Positions 7,867-15,746 of a stretch of DNA of 21,482 nucleotides are shown in pieces; positions within the stretch are counted from its first letter, which is position 1, and every line of letters starts with the position of its first letter. The notes below the pieces were generated by a model. The model was given only the letters and a program-made list of their open reading frames with translations. It ran no database searches and was not told where the DNA came from. The stretch is from JANQKX01 sp039028695 (lineage in GTDB: Bacteria > Pseudomonadota > Alphaproteobacteria > Kiloniellales > Kiloniellaceae), in the NCBI GenBank assembly GCA_039028695.1, contig JBCCHN010000086.1, forward strand, positions 1 to 21,482, in the 5' to 3' direction. A program made the position numbers and the translations under genes.

Positions 7867-7974
7867 GTGCGTCCTCGGTGACACACCACGCACGATTGCC
7901 GGGACGCACAACGAGGCCATCATCGATGGTATGGCCTGGTCTTGGTGATCATGTAGCTGGGATTGGAACGCACA
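7867..7974 (+). promoter_or_regulatory. Leader segment with competing stem options before prkA
   Basis: GTGCGT at 7867-7872 can pair with any of three ACGCAC copies: 7888-7893, 7904-7909 (extended to the eight-base pair GTGCGTCC/GGACGCAC) and 7968-7973. The third lies directly before the prkA ATG, within the ribosome-binding area. These pairings exclude each other, so the leader could switch between open and closed states. This is pattern reading only. Confidence 0.25.
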
Positions 7975-9909
7975 ATGGAACTCTTCGACCTTTATTCGGA
8001 AAATTACAGCCGCGAAGAAAAAACGGAAATGTCTCTTCAGGATTACCTGCTGAGCTGCCGTGAAAATCCCATGATGCATGCTAGCGCCGGGGAGCGCATG
8101 CTGGCGGCCATCGGTGAGCCCGAGTTGGTGGATACTTCCATGGACCCTCGCTTGGGGAGAATTTTTCTAAATCGCACCATCAAACGCTATCCGGCATTCC
8201 GTGATTTCTACGGCATGGAAGACACCATTGAACGCATTGTCGGCTATTTCCGCTATGCGGCCCAGGGCTTGGAGGAGAAAAAGCAGATTCTCTATCTGTT
8301 GGGGCCCGTGGGCGGCGGCAAGTCCACCTTGGCCGAGCGGCTCAAAGAGTTGATGGAAGTTCACCCCATCTATGTCTTGAAAGCCGGTGATGAGATTAGC
8401 CCCCTTTTCGAATCTCCCTTGGGCCTGTTCCACCCCGATAAGCTGGGTGATGTGCTTGAAGAAAAATACGGTATTCCCAAGCGGCGCCTTCACGGGCTGA
8501 TGTCGCCTTGGGCGATCAAGCGGCTAGACGAATTCAACGGAGATATCTCCCGCTTTTCTGTGGCCAAGATGATGCCCTCGAAGCTGCGGCAGATTTGCGT
8601 CGCCAAATCCGAGCCGGGTGATGAAAACAACCAGGACATCTCAGCCCTTGTGGGCAAGGTAGACATTCGCAAGCTGGAACACTTCAGCCAAAGCGATCCG
8701 GATGCCTATAGCTACTCTGGCGGCCTCAATCGAACCACGCAGGGCTTGCTAGAATTCGTCGAGATGTTCAAGGCCCCGATCAAAGTTCTGCATCCCCTCC
8801 TGACCGCGACCCAGGAAATGAATTACCTGGGAACGGAGAGTTTCGGCGCCTTTCCCTATACGGGCATCGTTCTGGCCCACTCCAACGAGTCGGAATGGCA
8901 GCAATTCAAGAATAACAAAAACAACGAAGCCTTTCTGGATCGTATCTGTGTGGTCAAGGTTCCCTACTGCTTGCGGGTCAGCGAAGAGGCCATGATTTAC
9001 GAGAAGTTGCTGCGCAACAGTGAATTGACCGATGCTTCTTGCGCACCGGAAACCCTTAACATTCTGAGCCGCTTTTGCACCTTGTCCCGACTCCATGAGC
9101 ACGAAAATTCGGACCTCTATTCCAAGATGCGGGTCTATGACGGCGAAAACCTGAAAGACACCGGCCCCAAGGCCAAGTCGGTACAGGAATATCGGGATTC
9201 CGCCGGTGTCGATGAAGGCATGAACGGTGTTTCCACCCGCTTTGCCTTTAAGGTTCTGTCCGAGACCTTCAACTACGATACCGAAGAAGTCGCGGCGGAC
9301 CCGGTGCATTTGATGTATGTGCTCGAACAGGCCGTCAAGCGTGAGCAGTTCCCCGCCGACACGGAAAAGGAATACTTGAATTTCATCAAGTCTGAATTGG
9401 CGCCTCGCTATGCGGAGACGATCGGCAATGAAATTCAAAAGGCCTATTTGGAGTCCTATACCGAATACGGCCAGAACCTCTTCGACCGTTACATCTCCTA
9501 CGCCGATGCTTGGATCGAGGAACAGGACTATAAGGATCCTGATACCGGGCAGATGTTCGACCGCGCCATCCTGGACGCGGAGCTGTCTAAAATCGAAAAG
9601 CCGGCCGGTATCGCCAATCCCAAGGATTTCCGTAACGAGGTGGTGAAGTTCTGCTTGCGTGCCCGGGCCCAAAACCACGGCAAGAATCCAAGCTGGACCT
9701 CCTATGAGAAACTTCGCGACGTGATCGAAAAACGCATGTTCGGTCAGGTGGAGGATCTCTTACCGGTGATTTCCTTCGGCTCGAAAAAAGATAGCGAGAC
9801 CGAGAAGAAGCACACGGAATTCGTGGCCAGGCTCTGCGAGCGTGGCTATACGGAAAGGCAGGTCCGCCGACTTGTCGAATGGTACATGCGCGTCAACAAA
9901 GCCGGGTGA
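7975..9909 (+). CDS. prkA: PrkA/YeaG-type serine protein kinase (AAA+ domain)
   Basis: A 644-residue homologue of E. coli YeaG. The AAA+ PrkA domain occupies about residues 10-370, with Walker A GPVGGGKST at 110-118, and the C-terminal PrkA kinase-like domain covers about 380-640. Whole blocks match the family closely, such as TEPGDENNQDISALVGKVD-like and WTSYEKLRDVIEKRMF. It forms with YeaH and SpoVR a widely conserved stress and stationary-phase module linked to nitrogen starvation and sporulation-type responses; its real substrates are poorly known, and protease activity has also been proposed for the family. The frame opens at TTG 7963, but ATG 7975 aligns with the family start (MELFDLY). 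It is the first gene of the prkA-yeaH-spoVR operon. Confidence 0.97.
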   Translation: MELFDLYSENYSREEKTEMSLQDYLLSCRENPMMHASAGERMLAAIGEPELVDTSMDPRLGRIFLNRTIKRYPAFRDFYGMEDTIERIVGYFRYAAQGLEEKKQILYLLGPVGGGKSTLAERLKELMEVHPIYVLKAGDEISPLFESPLGLFHPDKLGDVLEEKYGIPKRRLHGLMSPWAIKRLDEFNGDISRFSVAKMMPSKLRQICVAKSEPGDENNQDISALVGKVDIRKLEHFSQSDPDAYSYSGGLNRTTQGLLEFVEMFKAPIKVLHPLLTATQEMNYLGTESFGAFPYTGIVLAHSNESEWQQFKNNKNNEAFLDRICVVKVPYCLRVSEEAMIYEKLLRNSELTDASCAPETLNILSRFCTLSRLHEHENSDLYSKMRVYDGENLKDTGPKAKSVQEYRDSAGVDEGMNGVSTRFAFKVLSETFNYDTEEVAADPVHLMYVLEQAVKREQFPADTEKEYLNFIKSELAPRYAETIGNEIQKAYLESYTEYGQNLFDRYISYADAWIEEQDYKDPDTGQMFDRAILDAELSKIEKPAGIANPKDFRNEVVKFCLRARAQNHGKNPSWTSYEKLRDVIEKRMFGQVEDLLPVISFGSKKDSETEKKHTEFVARLCERGYTERQVRRLVEWYMRVNKAG

Positions 9910-9921
9910 TAGCGGTTTAAG

Positions 9922-11247
9922 ATGGTCGTTCATCATTTTATCGATCGCCGGCAAAATCCGAAGGACAAAAGCCTCGGAAACCGACAGCGTTTCATGAAGC
10001 GGGCCCGTGGGCAGCTCAAAGAGGTGGTGAACAAGTCCATTAAGGAACGCAACATCACCGATGCGGCCAGCAGCGAAAAAATATCCATCCCAACCAAGGG
10101 TATTCAAGAGCCCCGCTTTCGCCAAAGCAGCACGGGCGGCGAACGCAACCGGGTGTTTCCAGGCAATAAAGAGTTCGATACGGGCGATCGCATTGCCAAA
10201 CCCCAATCGGGCAGCGGAGGTGGCGGCAAAAAGGCATCCGATCAAGGAGAAGGTGTCGACGAGTTTGAGTTTGTCTTGTCCCGCGACGAGTTTTTGGATT
10301 TGTTCTTTGAGGATCTGGAACTGCCAGATCTGGTCAAAACCAATCTGAAGGAAATTCATGCGGTCAAGCCGCAAAGAGCCGGCTATACGGTCACCGGCAC
10401 GCCCACCAACCTGAATGTCTTGCGGACCATGCGAGCAGCCTATGGGCGACGCCTGGCCTTGAAGCGGCCGGGCAATGAAGAACTGGATGAAATACAAAAA
10501 GAAATTTTAATGATAGAGTCCAAGGCCTCTCCTAGCGAAGAGGATCGGGTTCGTCTTAAGGAGTTGCATGTGCTTTACGAAGCCTTGCAAATGCGGCGCA
10601 AGGCTGTCCCTTATATTGATCCTTTTGACATTCGGTATAATAATTTTCAGCAAATTCCTCAGCCCAACACCAAGGCGGTTATGTTCTGCCTTATGGACGT
10701 GTCTGGTTCAATGGGAGAACGGGAAAAGGACCTAGCAAAACGTTTTTTCATTCTTCTTCATCTCTTTTTAAAACGTCGCTACGAGCGAATTGAGGTGGTC
10801 TTCGTGCGCCATACTCATGAGGCCGAAGAAGTGGACGAGGAGACCTTCTTTTATAGCCGCGAGACCGGCGGCACCAAGGTCAGTACGGCTTTGGCGGAAA
10901 TGAAACGGATCTTGGATGATCGCTACTCGCCCACGGAATGGAATATCTATGCGGCGCAGGCCTCCGACGGAGACAACTTTACTGGAGACGGGGAACGCTG
11001 CTTGTCCCTATTGCAAGAGCACCTGATGCCTGTCTGCCAGTACTATGCCTATGTGGAAATTCTCGATGAGCGAGAGAGCAGCATATTCAGAGATTCCGTC
11101 GATGGCACGGCTCTTTGGCGGAACTATCAAAACGTGGCGCAAAATTGGTCCAATTTTGCCATGAAGCGCATCGCCCAACCGGGCGATATTTATCCGGTAT
11201 TTCGCGAACTCTTTGCCGCCGACGCCGGCAAGGGGGATCAACGATAG
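9922..11247 (+). CDS. yeaH: YeaH-type DUF444 protein with a von Willebrand A-like domain
   Basis: A 441-residue DUF444 protein, the second member of the trio. The basic N-terminus IDRRQNPKDKSLGNRQRF is characteristic. A low-complexity Gly/Ser linker lies at about 96-104. The C-terminal vWA-like domain begins near residue 250 and carries the metal-ion-dependent adhesion motif DVSGSMG at 259-265. Metal binding suggests a protein-protein interaction role, probably with PrkA and SpoVR. It starts 12 bases after the prkA stop with only a weak ribosome site, suggesting coupled translation. Biochemical function is unknown for the whole family. Confidence 0.95.
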   Translation: MVVHHFIDRRQNPKDKSLGNRQRFMKRARGQLKEVVNKSIKERNITDAASSEKISIPTKGIQEPRFRQSSTGGERNRVFPGNKEFDTGDRIAKPQSGSGGGGKKASDQGEGVDEFEFVLSRDEFLDLFFEDLELPDLVKTNLKEIHAVKPQRAGYTVTGTPTNLNVLRTMRAAYGRRLALKRPGNEELDEIQKEILMIESKASPSEEDRVRLKELHVLYEALQMRRKAVPYIDPFDIRYNNFQQIPQPNTKAVMFCLMDVSGSMGEREKDLAKRFFILLHLFLKRRYERIEVVFVRHTHEAEEVDEETFFYSRETGGTKVSTALAEMKRILDDRYSPTEWNIYAAQASDGDNFTGDGERCLSLLQEHLMPVCQYYAYVEILDERESSIFRDSVDGTALWRNYQNVAQNWSNFAMKRIAQPGDIYPVFRELFAADAGKGDQR

Positions 11248-11301
11248 CCATCATTGGAGGCGCTGTCGGGCCGTTTTTTCGGCGGGCGGTGAATATAAAA
11301 G

Positions 11302-12834
11302 ATGCCACGAAACCAAGCTCTTCTTTTCGAAGACTCTGACTGGAACTTCGAGACCCTCTCCCGGACCTACGATGCCATTGATGAGGTGGCTGAAGAATAC
11401 CTGGGCTTGAACATCTATCCCAATCAGATCGAGATCATTTCATCTGAGCAGATGCTCGATGCCTATTGCGCCATTGGCATGCCGCTTATGTACCGTCATT
11501 GGTCCTTCGGCAAAAAGTTCGTTCAAGAAGAGACCATGTATCGCAAAGGCTACAGCGGGTTGGCCTATGAGATTGTCATCAATTCCAATCCCTGCATCAG
11601 CTATAACATGGAAGAAAATACCATGCCCATCCAAACCCTGGTGATGGCGCATGCCGCTTTTGGGCACAATCATTTTTTTAAGAACAATTACTTGTTCCAG
11701 CAATGGACGGATGCGGACGGTATTTTGGAGTATCTGCAGTTTGCCAAGAGCTATATCGCCAAGTGTGAGGAGCGCCATGGTTACGATGCCGTCGAACGGA
11801 CTTTGGATTCGGCCCACGCCTTGATGGATCAGGGGGTTTTCAGATACCAGCGGGCACCCAAGGTCTCCAAGGCGGAGCAAGAACAAAAGGAAAAGGAGCG
11901 GTCGGATTATGAAGACCGAACCTTCAACGATATCTGGCGAACCGTTCCGCAGAAATCCGAAAATGGTGCAAAATCCTCCGACCAGGAACTAGAATTGGAA
12001 GAACGCCGCAAGCTTTTGAAGTTACCTGAGGAAAACCTGCTTTATTTCCTGCAGAAAAACAGTCCGATCTTAGAAGGATGGCAACGGGAAATTCTGCGTA
12101 TTGTCCGCAAGATCGCTCAGTACTTTTATCCGCAGAAGCAGACGAAGGTTATGAACGAAGGCTGCGCCACCTTTGTTCATCATACCTTGGTCAATGCCCT
12201 CTACGAACGGGGGCAGCTCAACGAAGGCGCTATGCTGGAGATCCTGCACAGCCATTCCAGTGTGGTGTTCCAGCCAGATTTCGATGACCCCCGCTACAGC
12301 GGCATCAATCCCTATACTTTGGGATTCAACATGATGGAGGACATAAAGCGTATTTGTTGCGAGCCCAAAAGTGAAGATGCGGAATGGTTTCCTGACATCG
12401 CAGGGTGCGGAGACTGGCGGTCCGTGCTGAAGGACGCCTGGGCAAATTACCGCGACGAGTCCTTTATTCAGCAGTACCTGAGCCCCCATCTCATCCGGGA
12501 AATGAAACTCTTTTCCCTAAACGATCGGGCCCAGGAAGGCCACTACACAGTCAGTGGCATCCACAATGAAGCCGGATATCGAAGGGTTCGTCAAACCTTG
12601 GCTCATTCTTATGACCTGAGCAACTTGGAGCCGGATATTCAGGTGGTGGACGTGAACCTAAAGGGTGACAGACGCCTCTCGTTGCGTCATCACGTGCGCG
12701 ACGGCATTCCCCTGGTGGAGAAAGAGCGTGAAGAGGTTCTCAAACACGTGCGCGCCTTGTGGGGTTATGAGGTCTATCTTGAAGGCACGGACCAAGATTC
12801 CGGAAAATTGTGTTATCAAGCCAAGGCGGCTTAA
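11302..12834 (+). CDS. spoVR: SpoVR/YcgB family protein
   Basis: A 510-residue SpoVR family protein, the same length as E. coli YcgB. Family blocks include YPNQIEIISSEQMLDAY (about 36-52), MYRHWSFGKKF (about 61-71) and NEGCATFVHHT (about 284-294), plus the conserved C-terminal part. In Bacillus SpoVR is needed for spore cortex formation. Outside spore-formers the family occurs with PrkA and YeaH, and its role is unresolved. A charged stretch near 190-245, rich in Glu and Lys, looks like a flexible linker. It lies 54 bases after yeaH and is the last gene of the operon, converging on the OxyR-like gene with only 12 bases between stops. No intrinsic terminator fits in that gap. Confidence 0.96.
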   Translation: MPRNQALLFEDSDWNFETLSRTYDAIDEVAEEYLGLNIYPNQIEIISSEQMLDAYCAIGMPLMYRHWSFGKKFVQEETMYRKGYSGLAYEIVINSNPCISYNMEENTMPIQTLVMAHAAFGHNHFFKNNYLFQQWTDADGILEYLQFAKSYIAKCEERHGYDAVERTLDSAHALMDQGVFRYQRAPKVSKAEQEQKEKERSDYEDRTFNDIWRTVPQKSENGAKSSDQELELEERRKLLKLPEENLLYFLQKNSPILEGWQREILRIVRKIAQYFYPQKQTKVMNEGCATFVHHTLVNALYERGQLNEGAMLEILHSHSSVVFQPDFDDPRYSGINPYTLGFNMMEDIKRICCEPKSEDAEWFPDIAGCGDWRSVLKDAWANYRDESFIQQYLSPHLIREMKLFSLNDRAQEGHYTVSGIHNEAGYRRVRQTLAHSYDLSNLEPDIQVVDVNLKGDRRLSLRHHVRDGIPLVEKEREEVLKHVRALWGYEVYLEGTDQDSGKLCYQAKAA

Positions 12835-12846
12835 GGATTTCCAGCG

Positions 12847-13767
12847 CTAATCTAAGACCATGACCTGAGGGACATCGGCTCTCAATGTCTCTCTGAAAAT
12901 TCGCGCCAATTCGGTGAAGTCATTCCGGCGGGCGGAATGTTTACGCCAGACCATGCCAATGGTCCGATAAGGCGCTCGATGTTTCATTTCACGGGCGATG
13001 ACTTCTTTATCATTCATCACTTGCGCGTCGATATAAAACCAGGGCAAAAATGAAATCCCCATTCCGAGGCCGACCATCTGTCGCAAGGTATCCAGGCTTG
13101 TTCCATCAAAGTCCAAGGACAGCTCGGCCCCGAATTGCTCACAAAGATTTTTGACCTGATCGTGCAGACGATGGCCTTTTTCCAATGCCAGCACCGTTTG
13201 GCCCTTGAGATTTGATCGCTCCACCTTTTCCCGTTGCCCCAAGGGGTGCTCACGGGGTGCGACAATCCAGAGAGGCTCTCGAAACAACTTGACGGTCAGA
13301 ATATCCGAGCCGACCACTGGCAAGGGAAAAATTAAGAGATCTAGGCGGCCCTCTTCCAGTTGATGAAGCAAAGTTTGCGGCATGCCCTCGCGGACATAGA
13401 GCTTCAATGCCGGATGGGATTGGTGCAGCGTGGGCAGAATGTGTGGCAACAGATAAGGCCCAAGCGAGTGCAGGATTCCGACTTTTATCGTGCCCCCTAA
13501 AATGTTTTTGTCATATTTGGCAAGGTCGATGAGACCAAGCATGTCTTTTAGGATAGATCGGGCACGCGCAGTGACTTCAATACCGATCGGAGTCAGAATC
13601 ACTTTGGACCGACTCCTTTCAATCAGTTGCGTTCCAAGCCTTTCCTCCAATTCGCGGATCTGGCCACTCAAGGTTGGCTGGGTCACGTTGCAGCGCTCCG
13701 CCGCACGGCGAAAATGCAGTGTATCCGCGACGGCGACCAAGTAGCGAAGCTGTTGCAGGGTTGGCAT
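12847..13767 (-). CDS. OxyR-like LysR regulator lacking the peroxidatic cysteine
   Basis: A 306-residue LysR-type regulator. The winged helix-turn-helix spans about 1-60 (FRRAAERCNVTQPTLSGQIRELEE region), and the effector domain about 90-300 resembles that of OxyR (GPYLLPHILPTLHQ, TSLDTLRQMVGLGMGISFLP). In E. coli OxyR the sensing pair is Cys199 and Cys208, within GHCLRDQ...FC. Here the first is Arg200 (codon CGT at 13170-13168) and only the second, Cys209, is kept. The only other cysteine is Cys26, in the DNA-binding domain. The normal intramolecular disulfide therefore cannot form, so this may be a constitutive or differently triggered regulator. It is convergent with spoVR. A candidate OxyR-type half-operator lies 152 bases upstream of its start. 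I do not assign the symbol oxyR because sensing is probably altered. Confidence 0.92.
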   Translation of the reverse strand: MPTLQQLRYLVAVADTLHFRRAAERCNVTQPTLSGQIRELEERLGTQLIERSRSKVILTPIGIEVTARARSILKDMLGLIDLAKYDKNILGGTIKVGILHSLGPYLLPHILPTLHQSHPALKLYVREGMPQTLLHQLEEGRLDLLIFPLPVVGSDILTVKLFREPLWIVAPREHPLGQREKVERSNLKGQTVLALEKGHRLHDQVKNLCEQFGAELSLDFDGTSLDTLRQMVGLGMGISFLPWFYIDAQVMNDKEVIAREMKHRAPYRTIGMVWRKHSARRNDFTELARIFRETLRADVPQVMVLD

Positions 13768-14102
13768 GGGTCCGCATGCTCCAAGAAGATGGTTCTAGAA
13801 TTGAAAAGGAATGTAATTTCGGAAAATCGATGATTTGTTTATCACAATCGGGTGCGCGTAATTCATGTTGGCGGGTCTTGGAGACACCTACGATACCAGC
13901 CACCATTTGGGTCTCTTAATAGGAATTTTCTATCAAAAAAGTAATGAAAAATGAATTTGGCCAATGAAATAGCACCCCCATTTATCAGATCACCGGGGGA
14001 TGAAAAGGTGCCCAGCTAATCCAATCAATGCTCCGGCCGTGCACCAGTCCCCCGGCCCATGAGGTTGAAGCGGATAAAATTAAAAAGAGGGTGAGACAGA
14101 GG
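13768..14102. promoter_or_regulatory. Divergent regulatory gap between the OxyR-like gene and the DUF465 gene
   Basis: This 335-base gap holds no supported gene. It contains the OxyR-type half-site at 13919-13933, AT-rich sequence around 13934-13970, and a small CCCC/GGGG stem around 13976-13999. It should contain promoters for both flanking genes. A weak minus-strand option is ATGAAT-N17-GATAAA around 13864-13836, too poor to call firmly. Confidence 0.35.
13919..13933. promoter_or_regulatory. Candidate OxyR/LysR binding half-site
   Basis: ATAG (13919-13922), seven bases, CTAT (13930-13933) exactly fits the ATAG-N7-CTAT element of OxyR operators and the general LysR T-N11-A pattern. A full OxyR operator would have a second such element seven bases away; I do not see one. 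Its place upstream of an OxyR-like gene makes autoregulation plausible. Confidence 0.45.
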
Positions 14103-14321
14103 ATGGCATTTAAGCATCACTACCACGCACTTGTATCAAAACACCGCGGCATTGAGGCGGCGATAGCCAGTGAGCTGAAAAGACCTCTGCCAGACGGGTT
14201 TGTCCTGCAGCGCCTAAAACGACGGAAACTCTTGCTTAAGGACCAAATTGAGGATTGGGAGCGCATGATGCGTGCCATGGGCATTATTCCCGCAAGTGCG
14301 GCTCAGCCAGGGCTATCCTAA
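14103..14321 (+). CDS. Small DUF465 (YdcH-family) coiled-coil protein
   Basis: A 72-residue protein with the DUF465 pattern: an N-terminal helix HALVSKHRGIEAAIASELKRP, then LKRRKLLLKDQIEDWERMM, a highly charged predicted helical hairpin. Function is unknown for the family; these are small cytoplasmic proteins common in proteobacteria. ATG 14103 is chosen because the family begins close to the first helix; an upstream in-frame ATG at 14028 would add 25 residues unlike the family. A purine-rich GAGGGTGAGACAGAGG precedes the start. The stop is two bases before the DUF533 gene, so the two are surely co-translated. Confidence 0.87.
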   Translation: MAFKHHYHALVSKHRGIEAAIASELKRPLPDGFVLQRLKRRKLLLKDQIEDWERMMRAMGIIPASAAQPGLS

Positions 14322-14323
14322 CG

Positions 14324-15139
14324 ATGAACCCGCAAGCCCTCTTGGATCAATTTGTGGGAACCGGCGCCGGCCAAGGCCTGAACGACGCGATGGCGGCAGG
14401 TAAGGGTAAGCTGCAAAACAGCGGGATTGGCGGCATTGCCGGCGGCCTGGCGGCTGGCGGTGTCCTTGGTCTGCTCATGGGAAACAAAAAAATGCGTAAG
14501 CAGGCCGGCAAACTTGCCGGCGGGGTTGTCGGTTACGGTGGCGCCGCGGCACTTGGCGCTTTGGCCTTTCGCGCATACAGCAAGTGGCAGGATGGAAAAG
14601 CTCCTGCCAACGGTCCTGGAACGAACGGCTCAGGGACGATCGGCCAAGGAACGCATAGACCAGAGGCGCTGGCGCCGGGAACGGTTGGCGCCGCGCCAAT
14701 CTCGGCTCCCCAGCAAGCGTCGGTCCCTCAGCATGAGCTGCCTCACGGATCAAAGTTTTTGCCGGAGACAGCGCCATCGCGCGACGGTTCCCCATTTGAA
14801 ATCACATTGATAAAATCCATGATCGCCGCCGCCAATGCGGACGGGCACATCGATAGCGGAGAGCAAAAGTTGATTTTCGAGAAGGTTGCCGCCTTCCCTC
14901 TGGATGCGGAGGACAAGGCGCTGATCTTCGATACGCTTGCTAATCCGCCTAGCCTTCAGCAGGTCGCTGATCTCGCTGAAGGAATGGAACAGTCGGTCGA
15001 GATTTATCTTGTGTCCCGGCTGGCTATAGATCCTGATGAACCCATTGAAAGGGCCTATCTTGAGGCTTTGGCGAGTCGTTTGGGATTGCCCAGTGAGCTG
15101 GTAGCCCATCTAGAGAATGAAGCGGCTGCCTCCGCCTAA
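14324..15139 (+). CDS. DUF533 / TerB-like membrane-associated protein (YebE-like)
   Basis: A 271-residue protein of the DUF533 (YebE) type. An N-terminal helix is followed by a glycine-rich hydrophobic stretch (about 36-90) like those of the inner-membrane YebE family. Next is a low-complexity Gly/Thr/Pro/Ala linker (about 93-150) containing repeated short GTxG pieces. The C-terminal TerB-like helical domain (about 155-265) begins with MIAAANADGHIDSGE, whose spaced acidic residues resemble a metal-binding loop. In E. coli, yebE responds to envelope stress. The frame extends upstream, but ATG 14324, two bases after the DUF465 stop, gives the family N-terminus. Function is not known. Confidence 0.87.
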   Translation: MNPQALLDQFVGTGAGQGLNDAMAAGKGKLQNSGIGGIAGGLAAGGVLGLLMGNKKMRKQAGKLAGGVVGYGGAAALGALAFRAYSKWQDGKAPANGPGTNGSGTIGQGTHRPEALAPGTVGAAPISAPQQASVPQHELPHGSKFLPETAPSRDGSPFEITLIKSMIAAANADGHIDSGEQKLIFEKVAAFPLDAEDKALIFDTLANPPSLQQVADLAEGMEQSVEIYLVSRLAIDPDEPIERAYLEALASRLGLPSELVAHLENEAAASA

Positions 15140-15199
15140 CCGAACCAGAAATAAAGAGTTTCTGGATAGGAAAATTATCCTTTTTTGATCCCGGTTAGG
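15135..15199 (+). terminator. Intrinsic terminator after the DUF533 gene, inside a nested hairpin
   Basis: Three stem options are stacked. CCAGAAA (15145-15151) pairs with TTTCTGG (15159-15165). GGATA (15164-15168) pairs with TATCC (15176-15180), directly followed by six T. An outer perfect pair joins CCTAACCG (15135-15142, spanning the stop codon) and CGGTTAGG (15192-15199). The short stem plus T-run is the likely terminator. Confidence 0.7.
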
Positions 15200-15218
15200 C
15201 CACAACCTCTTGATCGAC

Positions 15219-15583
15219 ATGGGCATATTCTCATCCAAGTCCCCTTTGCCTTCGTATCAAGACTTTGAGGTCACCATTTGGCATCGACCAGCACATATTG
15301 ACAACGACCAGGTCACATTTTCAGGAGATTGTATTTTGTACACCTATACCGATAATCATTGGTTCCCAGCCATCTTTAATGCGGCCCGGCCGTCAATTCG
15401 GCGGGGGCATGGTGTGGCGGGCTTGCAGACCTTTCGGCATTCCTCGGCCCCAATTCAAATGCGGGCGATGATACAAACCTGCCGCTTTTCGTCAAAACGC
15501 CTGCGCCTAGCCAACTTGAGAGCGTTCTCGAGCCAACAAGTCTCTTGATGGTGATTTGGAGGTTTCCGGATTATGAGATCTGA
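15219..15583 (+). pseudogene. Probable frameshifted orphan gene
   Basis: Two protein-like reading frames abut. From ATG 15219 the first frame reads MGIFSSKSPLPSYQDFEV... and stays convincing to about 15383, then turns Arg/Ser-rich. From 15380 a second frame, one base back, reads ...GGLADLSAFLGPNSNAGDD... and ends in WRFPDYEI with a stop at 15581-15583. Joining them needs one extra base; a run of five G at 15403-15407 is the natural place. The restored protein would be about 120 residues. I recognise no family. It may be a decayed gene, a sequencing or assembly error, or a programmed -1 shift. No good ribosome site precedes the ATG, and TTG 15210 is another possible start. Confidence 0.45.
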
Positions 15584-15746
15584 AAAAAAGGAGCCCCTTC
15601 CCTGCGAGGCTAATTTTAAGAGAACTCCGAAGATTTTCTCTAAACTGCATTAGCTGCTGAAAAGCTCGGCTGGACAGGACTGTCTTGAAGTTTCGGTAAA
15701 AGCTGATTAAGAGCCTTGCACTGAAGAATTCGAGGAGCACAGGCTC
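15584..15746 (+). promoter_or_regulatory. Leader region before the oxygenase gene
   Basis: These 163 bases between the frameshifted gene and the oxygenase gene contain no reading frame worth calling. Only the GAGGAG ribosome site at 15732-15737 stands out. A promoter is expected here, but none is clear. Confidence 0.25.

Larger units (their letters stand above)
7545..7974 (+). promoter_or_regulatory. 430-base leader and promoter region of the prkA operon
   Basis: No gene is supported here. The first part (7550-7630) is AT-rich and follows the DsbA-like stop. The middle holds TGAAT-N5-ATTCA (7728-7742) and a perfect 12-base palindrome. The last part (about 7860-7974) is GC-richer and contains the repeated ACGCAC motif described separately. 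In other bacteria this operon is under stress control (known for enterobacterial yeaGH and sigma-S), but I see no clear -35/-10, sigma-54 or EcfG-type box. Confidence 0.4.

Noticed and set aside
8749..9678. 309-residue open frame on the minus strand
   Set aside because: It is the mirror of the strongly conserved prkA coding sequence, with no ribosome site or recognisable motif.
9760..10497. 245-residue open frame on the minus strand
   Set aside because: It overlaps the end of prkA and the start of yeaH on the opposite strand; both of those are well-supported genes.
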